Part shown: positions 9,801-19,225 of the stretch, in pieces | Layout: every line of letters starts with the position of its first letter | How positions within the stretch are numbered: position 1 is the stretch's first letter | Assembly (NCBI RefSeq): GCF_027946175.1 | Contig: NZ_AP026671.1 | Coordinates: 186,001-250,000, forward strand | Length of the DNA: 64,000 bases | Reading direction: 5' to 3' | DNA from: Nitratiruptor tergarcus DSM 16512 | GTDB taxonomy: Bacteria > Campylobacterota > Campylobacteria > Campylobacterales > Nitratiruptoraceae | The notes under the pieces: model-generated | What the model was told of the DNA's origin: nothing | The model's database searches: none | Seen by the model: the letters and a program-made list of their open reading frames with translations, nothing else | Translations under genes and position numbers: made by a program

Positions 9801-11850
9801 TGACAGCTTGTCCATAATAGGCTTTGCGTAGTTTTGATGGATCACAGTGAGAGATTTGCGTATTGCTCCAATCAATAGCAAAAGGTGAGCCCAAAAGATT
9901 AATATTGCTAAATCCGTCTCCCATAATTTTATAATATCCATGATCCACAGGTTCTTTTTGATTTTGTTTTTTTACTATGAATCGCTTTTTGGATGTGTCT
10001 ATTTCTACTTCAATGGCATGAAAACTTTTGGAATTATTCGTTGCAAGCTGATAGTAGTCATTATTATTATATTTATCTTTATCGAAAATAAAATTGTTAA
10101 ATTTATTTTTTATAGGAAGAGCAATGAGAACTTTTTTGGGGCTATCATCACTACAAAAAATCTCTATACTTTTATTGATATCGTTGAATGGATTGATAAT
10201 ATGAAATCCTGTATCTAAATTAAGAGATTCACAATAACTCTTCGAACATTCACCAAGCCCCAATTTATTTGGCTGGCCATCATAGTAAAAATGTACATTA
10301 TTGCCAGCTAAATCTATATCACTTTCAGCTAAAAGGGCTCCATGTAGTTGGAAATTATGTGAATTGCTATTGAGGGAAATTTTACCTTTTGCGTAAATAT
10401 ATGCATTTATTTTTGGCCCTGCTCCTCCACCATTTCCATTTATGTTTAAATCATCATTTATATAAATTAAGAGATTCTTACTATCTCCATCCGCATTGAT
10501 TGAAACACTGTTCTTATCGATAGTAAGACTATTTTTGATAATTATCCTCACTATTCCTTTTTTTGGAAGAGTGATTTTAATATTGTTCCCTTGAAAGGAA
10601 AGTTGCTCAAAATAGTAATCTCCCGGTTCAAACTCAAGTGTAATATTGTTTGCATTGAGAGTAAAATTTCCAAGTTTCATATATTTTCTCTTATTATCGC
10701 TATAACTGATTGATGGATCGAAATGGAGTGTGACTTTGTGAGAATTGAGCGTGAAGTCTTTATAATCTGTTAGAGTAAAGTGAAAATTTGATGGAATAGC
10801 AGTAATTTTGCTACTTTGGAGAAGAGGAAAAGTATATTTATTTTTTGGAGGGTCTTTTTTCTTACAATTTTGCGGATTACCACATCTTTCATCTGAGGAA
10901 CACTGGAGTCGATTGTTTGGATCATCATAATTTTTTGCCGAAATAGAATCTCCACCGCAGACAATGGGATGTTGTCCATCTACATGTAATGTCTCATGTG
11001 TTACAAGGGCACTTAAGAAAATAGAACAGGTTTTGTTATTTGGAAATGGATCTCTCTTTTGCTGATCATCGTTGATGATAGTCCCTTTTGCTCTACTCTT
11101 TGCAAAAGTTCCATTATCAGAGATATTTGAGAGTTGTACATAGAACTCTTCATTATTTTCGTATTTTGTATCTCCTATGATGGGGATGGAAATCGTTTTT
11201 GAAGTCTCCCCTCGAGAAAATTTGATAGTACCAGAGCGCTTTTGATAATCTTCATCTAAAATAGCGGTGCCATCTTCTGTATGATAGGATAAGGAGAGCT
11301 CTTTTGACGGAGCAGGATTTGCTGTTATAGTAAAATAAAGATTTCTTATTCCATTGTTACCCTCTCGTATAGAAGCATCCAAAATAGTAATTTGACTCAC
11401 TGCATTTTGTGCTTCGAGACAAGTATCATCATAATTTTTCCGATGCCGATAATAATAATATACTCTATTGCAAAGGCGACCACTTTTTTTTATTCTTGCC
11501 TGTATAAACACTTTGAATGTAAAATTCTTCTTCTTTTTCTTTGTGAAACAATATACATATTTGCCATGATGATTTTCTAAAGAACAAGATACATCATCGG
11601 GCTTATCAGTGGAATATCCCATCAATTCAAAAGCGTTAGCTGTTGTACCCCAATACCATTCAGCAATTTTTTTATATGTTTCAATGCCATCTCTTATTTC
11701 AAATTTTTTATTACCTTTTCCTGTAGCAGTTATGGTAAAAGTGACGATATCACCTACTCTTGGATGAGTATTATTTACCTCTTTCGTTACAGAAATCTTT
11801 GCAGCAAAAAGAAAAGAAAAAGTAAAAAATGTAATTAAAAATATTCTCAT
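6835..11850 (-). CDS. Giant secreted MshQ-like protein with a Calx-beta domain
   Basis: The 1671-residue product starts with a cleavable signal peptide (MRIFLITFFTFSFLFAA). A short DUF11-like strand segment (GDIVTFTITATGKG) follows. A Calx-beta domain spans about residues 155-265, with the diagnostic acidic turns (LDEDYQ, KYENNEEFYV). A middle section reads like the polymer-associated part of MshQ proteins (IYAKGKISLNSN, about residue 490). The last 500 residues resemble DUF6701 of MshQ. Many cysteines suggest disulfides. It heads an overlapping operon with three pilin-like genes, so I infer a pilus-tip or surface adhesin. Its proC neighbour is only 11 bp upstream and could share the transcript. 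No close named homologue is recognised. Confidence 0.75.
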   Translation of the reverse strand: MRIFLITFFTFSFLFAAKISVTKEVNNTHPRVGDIVTFTITATGKGNKKFEIRDGIETYKKIAEWYWGTTANAFELMGYSTDKPDDVSCSLENHHGKYVYCFTKKKKKNFTFKVFIQARIKKSGRLCNRVYYYYRHRKNYDDTCLEAQNAVSQITILDASIREGNNGIRNLYFTITANPAPSKELSLSYHTEDGTAILDEDYQKRSGTIKFSRGETSKTISIPIIGDTKYENNEEFYVQLSNISDNGTFAKSRAKGTIINDDQQKRDPFPNNKTCSIFLSALVTHETLHVDGQHPIVCGGDSISAKNYDDPNNRLQCSSDERCGNPQNCKKKDPPKNKYTFPLLQSSKITAIPSNFHFTLTDYKDFTLNSHKVTLHFDPSISYSDNKRKYMKLGNFTLNANNITLEFEPGDYYFEQLSFQGNNIKITLPKKGIVRIIIKNSLTIDKNSVSINADGDSKNLLIYINDDLNINGNGGGAGPKINAYIYAKGKISLNSNSHNFQLHGALLAESDIDLAGNNVHFYYDGQPNKLGLGECSKSYCESLNLDTGFHIINPFNDINKSIEIFCSDDSPKKVLIALPIKNKFNNFIFDKDKYNNNDYYQLATNNSKSFHAIEVEIDTSKKRFIVKKQNQKEPVDHGYYKIMGDGFSNINLLGSPFAIDWSNTQISHCDPSKLRKAYYGQAVKINTLDYTNARCYIDHMELKLLDDYNYLIFNNQEVLEKTCRKMAEAVPENVLPSENIKGHFWISPFGHNREYDRTNIMAKERPFVAYCWYQTDLDWVWTFFLALDGKRTITKYDLVNKKDTCSQMGLWPFVPNREDSFERVRKFLAEKKSEWDHYTGTIQEKLHALYGANYYLATERNSLIWPYGSFGLYYDDGDSNHHERSFKWGGEDVGSDPYHPGPMSGSPMHNIPTITTDYDHLANDNGNSHRDYYSWTKTNFPQSKLNDSRRKYSNTDKRANDNKYEYKDTMGYKGWTTILGHNDLNKTDEWFISRTGAGLNFDYSSRSWPYYEPNGNYEEGCWLNFLFDSQGRVRHLDDWGCNYPYYDYMCMAEDNYDFTKRYKLIKGPFDVIDHNVPVGEELAHKYITTKVVNKPIKLDVILLTDDFDALEPDKNISAGIFLETIKVENGNEIPNDIWYFGSLKDFNKTTGRFELPASKWPNGNNVWPKASKKMFFKFKYCRRNDMHWTDCWNEGINGKCKEGMESWCASADSDYFSIRPMRFSFTIPNSSKIKAGVPVDLSFQALTFNGVPTYDYNETQNGSFTLDITIDDPTKKCKMNKIDINPTIQFINGEDNRTSYQFPDVGVFRVVLKEKKGEEFAKIDSNDTQDAQRLIQEYNSTITIIPDHFSLVSSVHNFNNNSFTYLAKKPKLMSMLMETNITAKARDNTTTYNYSKSCYAKDTTISISHSEIPSPLATIISYEESNESNLIQTPTSDAIVQNFSKNIFTTDDNGSAHLRFHINFDRSVSQPIVPFTFTITKNIIKDTDDVNGSEQPNQSAKFYYARIHAPDASVNKFSTNNAKVNLYYEVYDPNRSDPASIEGNESIDDLGWYVNTAHTQTSFGKVFNIFYKNSDILSTANAPLSKATLQGYSNGTQKLLFSYDGSKEYPFRARLDINASSWLIYNQFDDNATTNSFSVLFVHPGIWHGVGDFKQTDEINSSKEEERRINW

Positions 11851-11861
11851 TCATCTCTCCC

Positions 11862-12602
11862 TTATGATTTTGTTCTTTCATATGCTTTGATAATCGCCTC
11901 CAAAAATGCATTTCTCGTGCCTTTTTCTTCTAGCGCTTTAATGCCTGCAGCAGTGGTTCCTGCTGGGCTCATGACTCTGTCTTTGATAATGGCAGGATGT
12001 TCGTCTGTTAGATGTGAAAAGCTAAAAAAAAGTCCTTTAACAAACTCATAAGCCATCTCTCTTTTCATACCTGCATTTACTGCACCATCTGCAATAGCTT
12101 CTGCTACGAGAGCTAAAAATGCCGGACCACTTCCAGCCACAGCAGTTGCAATATCGAGCTCCTTTTCATTTTCTACCCAAATCACTTTTCCAATTGTTTT
12201 GAAAATAGCAATTGCCTCTTCTTTAGCTTTTATATCTCCTGTTATTGCTGTTGTAGAAGCGCCTTTAATAGCAGCAAGGTTTGGCATTGCTCGTATGTAG
12301 TGTTTTGCTGGGATAATGTGGAGATCTACTATGGAGGTGCCTGCTAGAATAGAGTAGAGGGTTTGTGCTTCACCTTGCAGTTGACTTGCTACTTCTTGCA
12401 GTGCATAAGGTTTTACAGCAAGGAGTATCTCTTTACCTGTAATGTCATAATTTTTTAGTGATGCAGTTTCTACACCATACAGATATGCAATCTCTTTGAG
12501 TTTTTTTTCATCTCTTCCAACAACTTGGAGAGGGATTTTTGCTTTTGTAAGTGGAGCGATAATTGCTTTTGCCATTTCACCATATCCAATAATTGCAAGC
12601 AT
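11862..12602 (-). CDS. proC: Pyrroline-5-carboxylate reductase
   Basis: ProC reduces pyrroline-5-carboxylate to proline with NAD(P)H. The N-terminal Rossmann motif is IIGYGEMAKAI, and the C-terminal dimerisation domain carries the family stretch MSPAGTTAAGIKALEEKG. The 246-residue length is a little short for the family (about 260-270) but nothing is missing. The start lies at 12602, next to the divergent bamD promoter. The proC-bamD-lon order matches what I recall from Campylobacter, although fliW is absent here. Confidence 0.93.
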   Translation of the reverse strand: MLAIIGYGEMAKAIIAPLTKAKIPLQVVGRDEKKLKEIAYLYGVETASLKNYDITGKEILLAVKPYALQEVASQLQGEAQTLYSILAGTSIVDLHIIPAKHYIRAMPNLAAIKGASTTAITGDIKAKEEAIAIFKTIGKVIWVENEKELDIATAVAGSGPAFLALVAEAIADGAVNAGMKREMAYEFVKGLFFSFSHLTDEHPAIIKDRVMSPAGTTAAGIKALEEKGTRNAFLEAIIKAYERTKS

Positions 12603-12649
12603 ATTTTTTCCTTTATTTTTTAAAAATACTAAAGCTATACAAATTTTGT

Positions 12650-12655
12650 TATAAT
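12650..12655 (+). promoter_or_regulatory. Promoter -10 box of bamD-lon
   Basis: TATAAT follows an A/T-rich tract with TTTTG just before it and lies 24 nt before the bamD start codon. Epsilonproteobacterial sigma-70 promoters typically lack a conserved -35, as here. It would drive bamD and, through a 9-bp gap, lon. Confidence 0.6.
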
Positions 12656-12679
12656 TTGCAAAACCACGAAAGAGGGTCT

Positions 12680-13315
12680 ATGAAAAAACTGGCACTATAC
12701 GCATTCATACTTTTTTTTATTATCGGATGTTCTTCTAAAAATGTTTTGGAATATAACAAAAGCGATATCTACTGGTATCAAAAGATGGTTCACTATGTAA
12801 GTGTGGGAGATCTAGATAAAGCAGATGAGTATTTTACCTCTTTACAAAGTGAGCACTTTGCATCGCCTCTGCTCAAAGAGGCAACGCTCATTATGGCGCA
12901 GGCACATATGGACAATGAAGAGTATCTCTTGGCAAAATATTATCTGGATGAATATATAAAACGCTATGCTGATAAGAAAAAAGAGGAGTTTGCAAAATTT
13001 CTTAAAATCAAAGCATCATTCTTAGCTTTTAAAAATATCAATCGGGATCAAAAGCTTCTGCGTGATACGATTGCTGAAGCATTGCAATTTGCAAAAGAGT
13101 ATCCTAAAAGTGAATATAGTCCTCTTGTACAGACAATACTGACAAAGCTCTATCTTGCACAGTATGTGCTAAATGATGAGATAGCTTCACTCTACGAAAG
13201 ACGCGGTAAAAGTAAAGCTGCAAAGATTTATAGAAAAAAAACAGAAAATTTCTGGCTCAAAAAAGATGAGATCGACGTGCCAACAAGTTGGTATGATTAT
13301 CTCATAAACTGGTAG
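12680..13315 (+). CDS. bamD: Outer-membrane assembly lipoprotein BamD
   Basis: BamD is the essential lipoprotein of the BAM complex that inserts beta-barrel proteins into the outer membrane. The signal peptide with lipobox is visible (ALYAFILFFIIGC), followed by tetratricopeptide-like helices (AHMDNEEYLLAKYYLDEYIK, YPKSEYSPLV). The start at 12680 is chosen because the signal peptide begins there and GAGGGT precedes it; an upstream in-frame ATG at 12593 would overlap the promoter and add no homologous sequence. The 211-residue length fits. It is followed 9 bp later by lon. Confidence 0.88.
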   Translation: MKKLALYAFILFFIIGCSSKNVLEYNKSDIYWYQKMVHYVSVGDLDKADEYFTSLQSEHFASPLLKEATLIMAQAHMDNEEYLLAKYYLDEYIKRYADKKKEEFAKFLKIKASFLAFKNINRDQKLLRDTIAEALQFAKEYPKSEYSPLVQTILTKLYLAQYVLNDEIASLYERRGKSKAAKIYRKKTENFWLKKDEIDVPTSWYDYLINW

Positions 13316-13324
13316 GGGGAGTAT

Positions 13325-15742
13325 ATGCAACTAAGTGATTATAGTGCATTTCCAACAACACTTCCGATTGTTGTTGAAGATGATATGTTTTTGTATCCTT
13401 TTATGATTTCACCAATATTTATTAGTGATGAAGCCAATATTGCAGCTGCCGAGACTGCTTTAAGGGATAATAGTCTCATACTTGTCTGTCCATCAAAAGA
13501 GGGGCATGAGGGAGAACGCAGTTTTGATGTTATCTATCCAGCTGGTGTTATTGGCTCAATTATGCGCAAAGTCAATCTCCCAGATGGAAGAGTGAAACTC
13601 CTCTTTCAGGGCTTAGCAAGGGGAAAAATTTTAGAGCAGGTATCAAATGCCCCTTTGAGAGCTGTTGTGGATGTGATAGAGTCAAAGCCATACAATGAGA
13701 TAAAAATAGATGCACTTTTGGAAGTGCTGCGTGAAAAGATCCGTACACTTGCAAGTATCAGTAGCTCTTTCCCTCAAGATCTCGTACGAACAGTCGAAGA
13801 GAATCATGAGCCAAACCGAATTGCAGATCTGGTAAGCTCTGTGCTTAAACTCAAAAAGAGCCGTGCGTACGAGATGTTTATCGAAGAGGATGTTGAAAAG
13901 AGGCTCATGCTTTTAATTGATGTAGTGAGCGAAGAGATTGAGCAAAGTAAATTGCAGCGTGAAATTAAGAGTAAAGTAAGCTCTAAGCTTGAACAAGCAA
14001 ATCGCGAATATTTCCTCAAAGAGCAGCTCAAACAGATCCAAAAAGAACTTGGCGTTGATACGCAGCGTGAAGAGGAGATAGAGGAGTACCGCAAAAAGCT
14101 TGAAAATCTCAAACCTCACCTCACAGAAGAGGCATATAAAGAGATAAAAAAGCAGATAGATCGCTATGCAAGAATGCATCCAGATAGTGCTGAGGCAGTT
14201 GTGATTCAAACCTATCTGGATTGGGTACTGGAGGTTCCTTTTGGTAAATACTCCAAAAAAAAGCTCGACATTCAAGAGGTCAAGGAGCGATTAGATAAAG
14301 ATCACTATGGTCTTGAGAAACCAAAAGAGCGTATTGTGGAGTATTTTGCAGTTAAAGAGCTTATGGAATTGCGAGGTGTAAAAAGAGAAAAGGGAAGTGG
14401 AGCAATTCTTTGTTTTGCAGGACCTCCGGGAATTGGTAAAACCTCCCTTGCTAACTCTATTGCTACTGCTTTGAAGCGCCCTCTAGTGCGCATTGCGCTT
14501 GGAGGACTGGAAGATGTAAATGAGCTACGTGGACATAGACGCACCTACATAGGTGCAATGCCAGGACGCATTGTGCAAGGACTTATTGAAGCTAAAGAGA
14601 TGGATCCGGTCATGGTGCTTGATGAGATCGATAAAGTTGGGCGAAGTATGCGAGGAGATCCTACTTCTGTGCTTTTAGAGATTTTAGACCCAGAGCAAAA
14701 CACTCATTTTCGCGACTATTATCTCAATTTCAGTATTGATCTTAGCAATGTTATATTCATTGCCACAGCAAATGATATTGGCTACATTCCCGCACCTTTG
14801 CGCGATAGGATGGAGTTTATTTTCCTCAGCTCCTACACACCAAACGAGAAGTATGAGATAGCAAAGCGCTATCTTATTCCACAAGAGCTAAGAAAACATG
14901 GGCTTAAAAAGAGTGAGCTTACTATTAGCAAGAGCGCATTAGAAGCAATTATAGAAAAGTATACAAGAGAAGCGGGTGTCAGAAATCTTCGTAGGCGCAT
15001 TGCAGATATTGTAAGAAAAGCAGCAAAAGAGCTTTTAGAGAATCCAGAAATTAAAAAAATCTCTATTACGCTTAAAAATCTCAGTAAATATCTTGAAAAG
15101 CCTGTTTTTGAAATAGAAGAGGCAGAAAAACATCCACAAGTAGGTGTAGTTAATGGTCTTGCGTGGACAGCTGTTGGTGGTGATGTGCTCAAAATTGAGT
15201 CTATTAAAATCAAAGGTAAAGGTTCTTTGCAACTAACTGGAAGACTGGGTGAAGTGATGAGAGAGTCTGCCTCAATTGCTTTTAGCGTAGTAAAGGTGTT
15301 GATTGATAGTGGAAAAATCAAAATTGATCAATCTGCCATTCCAAAAACATTTAAAGAAAAAGAGGAAAAAATCAAAGTCGATCCGAGTGAAGTATATAGA
15401 AGATATGATATCCTTCTCCATATTCCAGAAGGTGCAACGCCAAAAGATGGTCCAAGTGCCGGTATAACTATGGCTACATCGATTGCGTCGCTTTTGAGCG
15501 AAAGAAAAGTTCGTCCAGATGTTGCAATGACTGGGGAGCTGACTCTAACAGGTAAAGTGCTACCTATAGGAGGCCTCAAAGAGAAGCTTATTGCAGCGTA
15601 TAAAGCAAAAATTAAAAAAGTCCTTATTCCGAAAAAAAATTACGATAGAGATTTGGACGAGATCCCAGCAGAAGTGGTAGAAAATCTCAATATAGTACCT
15701 GTAACTACAATCGAAGAGGTACTTAAAGAAGCTCTCTTATAA
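13325..15742 (+). CDS. lon: ATP-dependent Lon protease
   Basis: Lon degrades damaged and regulatory proteins in the cytoplasm. The 805-residue protein shows the N-terminal substrate-binding domain (about 1-210), a coiled coil (220-290), the AAA+ module with Walker A GPPGIGKT at 366-373, and the C-terminal peptidase domain. The catalytic dyad is Ser711 in DGPSAGITM and Lys754 in GGLKEKLIAA, spaced 43 residues apart as in other Lon proteins. It follows bamD closely, with GGGGGAG as the ribosome-binding site. The gene ends one base from the convergent receiver gene. Confidence 0.97.
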   Translation: MQLSDYSAFPTTLPIVVEDDMFLYPFMISPIFISDEANIAAAETALRDNSLILVCPSKEGHEGERSFDVIYPAGVIGSIMRKVNLPDGRVKLLFQGLARGKILEQVSNAPLRAVVDVIESKPYNEIKIDALLEVLREKIRTLASISSSFPQDLVRTVEENHEPNRIADLVSSVLKLKKSRAYEMFIEEDVEKRLMLLIDVVSEEIEQSKLQREIKSKVSSKLEQANREYFLKEQLKQIQKELGVDTQREEEIEEYRKKLENLKPHLTEEAYKEIKKQIDRYARMHPDSAEAVVIQTYLDWVLEVPFGKYSKKKLDIQEVKERLDKDHYGLEKPKERIVEYFAVKELMELRGVKREKGSGAILCFAGPPGIGKTSLANSIATALKRPLVRIALGGLEDVNELRGHRRTYIGAMPGRIVQGLIEAKEMDPVMVLDEIDKVGRSMRGDPTSVLLEILDPEQNTHFRDYYLNFSIDLSNVIFIATANDIGYIPAPLRDRMEFIFLSSYTPNEKYEIAKRYLIPQELRKHGLKKSELTISKSALEAIIEKYTREAGVRNLRRRIADIVRKAAKELLENPEIKKISITLKNLSKYLEKPVFEIEEAEKHPQVGVVNGLAWTAVGGDVLKIESIKIKGKGSLQLTGRLGEVMRESASIAFSVVKVLIDSGKIKIDQSAIPKTFKEKEEKIKVDPSEVYRRYDILLHIPEGATPKDGPSAGITMATSIASLLSERKVRPDVAMTGELTLTGKVLPIGGLKEKLIAAYKAKIKKVLIPKKNYDRDLDEIPAEVVENLNIVPVTTIEEVLKEALL

Positions 15743-15756
15743 CTATGTAAGAGAGC
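15731..15756. terminator. Hairpin shared by the ends of lon and the receiver gene
   Basis: A perfect 9-bp stem, GCTCTCTTA with TAAGAGAGC and an 8-nt loop, spans both stop codons of two convergent genes. There is no long U-run on either side, so it is a weak or mixed terminator. It may mainly insulate the two transcripts. Confidence 0.45.
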
Positions 15757-16120
15757 CAAACTTCTCTATCTTTTCTTTAAGCTCTTTCTCTTTTACCGGT
15801 TTTATCATATAATCATTTGCACCTAGCTCTAACGCCTTTGTTTTTAGTGACTCATCTGTGCTAAGAATTATGACAGGTATATCTTTAAATCTCGGATCTT
15901 TTCTCATATACTCTAACATTTGTAGACCATTCATCTGTGGCATATAGATATCAAGTAACACAAAGTCTATATCACGGTTTTTATTAAGAATTTGCAAAGC
16001 CTCTTTGCCATCCTTTGCTTCAATCGCTTCATATATCAAAGAGTTTTGTTTGAGAAGATTTTGCAGCAGCATTCTATTAATGATATCATCATCTACATAG
16101 AGTACTTTGAGTTGTTTCAT
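15743..16120 (-). CDS. Single-domain response regulator (CheY-like)
   Basis: The 125-residue protein is a lone receiver domain: acidic pair near the N-terminus (LYVDDD), phospho-acceptor Asp57 in [11 protein letters not shown], the Thr/Ser of STDES and the Lys of IKPVKEKEL. With no output domain it must act by protein contact. Its start overlaps the stop of the hybrid kinase by 4 bp, so it probably receives phosphate through that kinase and the Hpt protein upstream. It could instead be a chemotaxis-type regulator, but no chemotaxis genes are nearby. Confidence 0.88.
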   Translation of the reverse strand: MKQLKVLYVDDDIINRMLLQNLLKQNSLIYEAIEAKDGKEALQILNKNRDIDFVLLDIYMPQMNGLQMLEYMRKDPRFKDIPVIILSTDESLKTKALELGANDYMIKPVKEKELKEKIEKFGSLT

Positions 16121-19100
16121 ACAGTTGTTTCCTTCTTCATGAGTTTATCGAGTTCTTTTTTGAAAAAGTCTTTCTTGATGATATTGCGTAAGATGTCATA
16201 GTAGAAACTTTTTTCTATAGATGGAAGAGTAGAGATGTCAAAGCTTGGTTCTACAAGGAGGATAAACATGGTCTGAGGCGCTTTTTCTTTGATTTGCTGT
16301 AAAATATGAAAATTGTATTCATCAGACTCTTTATCAATGAATGCCACTCTATATCGCTTATTCTCTAGACGCTTGGTAAAATCTTCAAGATCTAAAGCCA
16401 TATCAACGCTATACCCTAAAGATTTAAGTACATTTGCAAAAAGTTTTGCTTCAAGTGGACTCTTTTTGAGTAGTAATATATCAAAGTCATATTCATCTTT
16501 TTGGGACTCTTTTTGGCTTATACTCTTTTCTTCTTGCAGCTCTTCTTCAATGGTAGGGATATACTTTTTATCAGGCAAGAAAGCTTTGAGAATAGTTTCA
16601 ATATCTTTTCTGTTTATTGGTTTTGTGATATATTCATCAAATCCTTTCTCCATAAAACGCTCCCTGTCGCCTTTGAGAGCGTGCGCAGTAAGAGCAATGA
16701 TTGGTGTAGGAATAAGATGCATCTCTTTTTCATAGAGATGTATCTCTTGCATAGCTTCTACTCCATCCTTCACAGGCATTTGGATATCCATAAAGACAAT
16801 ATCATACTTGTTTGTTTTGAATTTTTCCAAAGCCTCAAGCCCATTGTCTGCAAGATCTACTTCAAGTCCAAAATCTTCGAGGGTTTTTTTAATAAGTTTT
16901 TGGTTAATAGAGTTGTCTTCTGCAACTAATGCTTTTGCATGAAATTTTATAGCACCAGTGCTAGCTAAAATTTCTGTTTTTTGTTGGAGATTTTTACTAT
17001 TTTGCAAGTAGTATTCAATAAGCTGTTTGAGTTTTGTAAAATTTGCTGGCTCATAGATATTTTTGATAATTTTTCCAGTAAACTCCTCAATTTTCTTTTT
17101 ATATGTGACTTTTGCAATGAGAGCAACAGGAATTTTATCTCGCACAAGACTATTGATAGTCTTGTCTTTAGCAAAATCGTAATCTATAAGAGCAAAGTTA
17201 ATACGCTCTTTTTGTGCTAAAATCTCTTTTATATCGCTATTTTGTAAAAATTGTACACCAAAAAACTTCATATATTCAGCTATGAACCTATTTTGTGTTT
17301 TTGGATGATCTTGAGGAGCATAAAAAGCTACTTTGAGACTAGAAAAACGATCCTTATAACTTTCTTGTAAAATTGGTATCTCTTCAAGCTCAAGAGTAAA
17401 ATAGAATCTACTCCCTTTATTCTCTTCGCTCTCTATTTTGAGCTCTCCTCCCATAAGCTTTACAAATTCACTAGAAATTGTAAGTCCAAGACCAGTTCCA
17501 CCATATTTGCGTGTAACTGAAATATCTGCTTGACTAAAGGCTTCGAAGATTTTATCTTTTTTATCTTTTGGTATACCTATACCTGTATCTCGTACTTCAA
17601 ACTGAATGACAGCATAAGAGTCCTTTTCACCAAGTTTGCGGATCTCAACAACAATCTCACCACCTTTTGGTGTAAATTTAACAGCATTGCTTATAAGATT
17701 GATGAGTACTTCTTTGATTTTTGTCGGATCGCCTTTGAGAGGTTTTTCTAACTTTGGATCTACAAAACATGCAAGGTCAATATTTTTTTCTGCTGCTTTT
17801 GGTGCATATACTTCAACAGCATTTTCAAACTCTGCAATTGGCTCGAACACAACACTTTCAAGCTCTATTTTATTGCTCTCGATTTTAGCAAAGTCGAGGA
17901 TATTATTGATAATTTCTAAAAGATTTTCTGAACTCTTTTCAATAATATTTACAAAATCTCTTTGCTCTTCAGAAAGGTTTGTATTTTTGAGTAGTTCGGT
18001 AAAGCCCATGATACCATTTAGAGGTGTACGTATCTCATGGCTCATATTGGCAAGAAACATACTTTTTGCTTTATTCGCCTCTTCTGCAGCCTCTTTGGCA
18101 TCTTCTGTACGCTTAAGGGCAAGATCAAGGAGCTCATAAGCTTTATCGATACCTTCTGTAGTATCAAGGTTGATCTCTTGTGCAAGATCTTTGTGAGTTT
18201 TGAGAATATCTTCAGAGAGTGCAACTTTTTTGAGAAGATTTTCAAGTTTTTCTATATTATGTGAGAAATCTTTAGCAAAAATATAGTTGAAGACAAAAAG
18301 TACTATTGAAAGGAGAAGAACAATCAAAGAAAATATTGCTGCTATGAAAAAAAAGTGCATCTTTTTTTGCACTTGTGCAGCGAGCATATTGTAGGCTGGT
18401 TGAGTGAAGTCAAAAAGTGCTGCTATCTTTTGATCATTAATATTTATCCAAGTATCAAAAGGTATAGGCTTGCCAGCAATGAAATTGATGCGCAGTGATT
18501 TTATTTTTTCATATAGTGATTGAAAGTTTGCATTTTGTGCTACTTTCATAGTAAATGCTGCTATAAAGGGATCAACTTTGGAGAGATTGAGAAAAAGGTC
18601 AGCTTTAGGGATATATGATAGCTCCAAAGTTGCAGTTTGAGGGTCAAATTGCTTTTGTGAGAGGATATAATATGACACAAGTCCCTCTTCTAAGGAGCTA
18701 TATTCTATACTTTGTAACAGGGTAGTATAGAGGTATCCCTTTTGGAGGATATCGCTGTTTGGTTGGTTTTCATTTATTTTTAATATGTAATTAAGTATCT
18801 GCTCAGCTACTGAATCGGTATAGAGGCCATAAAAAATCGATTTAAATGAATCGCTCCGATTTATCGTTTTTTGCCTTGCTATCTGTAAGATAGCAAGAGC
18901 ATTTTGAAGTGTGGGATCGATATGGGAACTAATCTGTTTAAATTCTGTTATCGCTTCATCTGTTTTTTTATACTGTTTTTGTAGTTCTGGGTTATCTTCA
19001 TTTTTTGCAAGATAAATAGCAGTAAGCGTCCGCTCTTTTCCCACTTCATAGAGTATTGATTGTAAAGATTTTGCATTTTCCAAAAATAGTTTGGATTTTT

Positions 19101-19215
19101 TTATTTGGAGGTATTTATCAAAAAAGTACCATGTTGAAATTATAGATGCGATAAAAAGAAGCAATATTGGCAGCAGTGTAACAATTTTTAATCTATTTTT
19201 CATTCCTATTGCCAT
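16117..19215 (-). CDS. Hybrid sensor histidine kinase with NIT-like sensor domain
   Basis: A 1032-residue membrane kinase. Transmembrane helices are at about 8-28 and 287-312. The periplasmic domain between them begins with a [13 protein letters not shown] helix typical of NIT (nitrate/nitrite-sensing) domains. The cytoplasm holds a HisKA domain with His393 in [13 protein letters not shown], a HATPase domain (N-box [13 protein letters not shown]-boxes DTGIGIP and GGTGLGLTI), a degenerate receiver, a full receiver with Asp810 in [11 protein letters not shown], and a last receiver-like stretch without a clear acceptor. The start may be Met1 or Met5. It sits between an Hpt protein and a CheY-like protein, so the three probably form one phosphorelay. 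The ligand is inferred only from the domain type. Confidence 0.85.
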   Translation of the reverse strand: MAIGMKNRLKIVTLLPILLLFIASIISTWYFFDKYLQIKKSKLFLENAKSLQSILYEVGKERTLTAIYLAKNEDNPELQKQYKKTDEAITEFKQISSHIDPTLQNALAILQIARQKTINRSDSFKSIFYGLYTDSVAEQILNYILKINENQPNSDILQKGYLYTTLLQSIEYSSLEEGLVSYYILSQKQFDPQTATLELSYIPKADLFLNLSKVDPFIAAFTMKVAQNANFQSLYEKIKSLRINFIAGKPIPFDTWININDQKIAALFDFTQPAYNMLAAQVQKKMHFFFIAAIFSLIVLLLSIVLFVFNYIFAKDFSHNIEKLENLLKKVALSEDILKTHKDLAQEINLDTTEGIDKAYELLDLALKRTEDAKEAAEEANKAKSMFLANMSHEIRTPLNGIMGFTELLKNTNLSEEQRDFVNIIEKSSENLLEIINNILDFAKIESNKIELESVVFEPIAEFENAVEVYAPKAAEKNIDLACFVDPKLEKPLKGDPTKIKEVLINLISNAVKFTPKGGEIVVEIRKLGEKDSYAVIQFEVRDTGIGIPKDKKDKIFEAFSQADISVTRKYGGTGLGLTISSEFVKLMGGELKIESEENKGSRFYFTLELEEIPILQESYKDRFSSLKVAFYAPQDHPKTQNRFIAEYMKFFGVQFLQNSDIKEILAQKERINFALIDYDFAKDKTINSLVRDKIPVALIAKVTYKKKIEEFTGKIIKNIYEPANFTKLKQLIEYYLQNSKNLQQKTEILASTGAIKFHAKALVAEDNSINQKLIKKTLEDFGLEVDLADNGLEALEKFKTNKYDIVFMDIQMPVKDGVEAMQEIHLYEKEMHLIPTPIIALTAHALKGDRERFMEKGFDEYITKPINRKDIETILKAFLPDKKYIPTIEEELQEEKSISQKESQKDEYDFDILLLKKSPLEAKLFANVLKSLGYSVDMALDLEDFTKRLENKRYRVAFIDKESDEYNFHILQQIKEKAPQTMFILLVEPSFDISTLPSIEKSFYYDILRNIIKKDFFKKELDKLMKKETTV

Positions 19216-19225
19216 TAAATTACCT

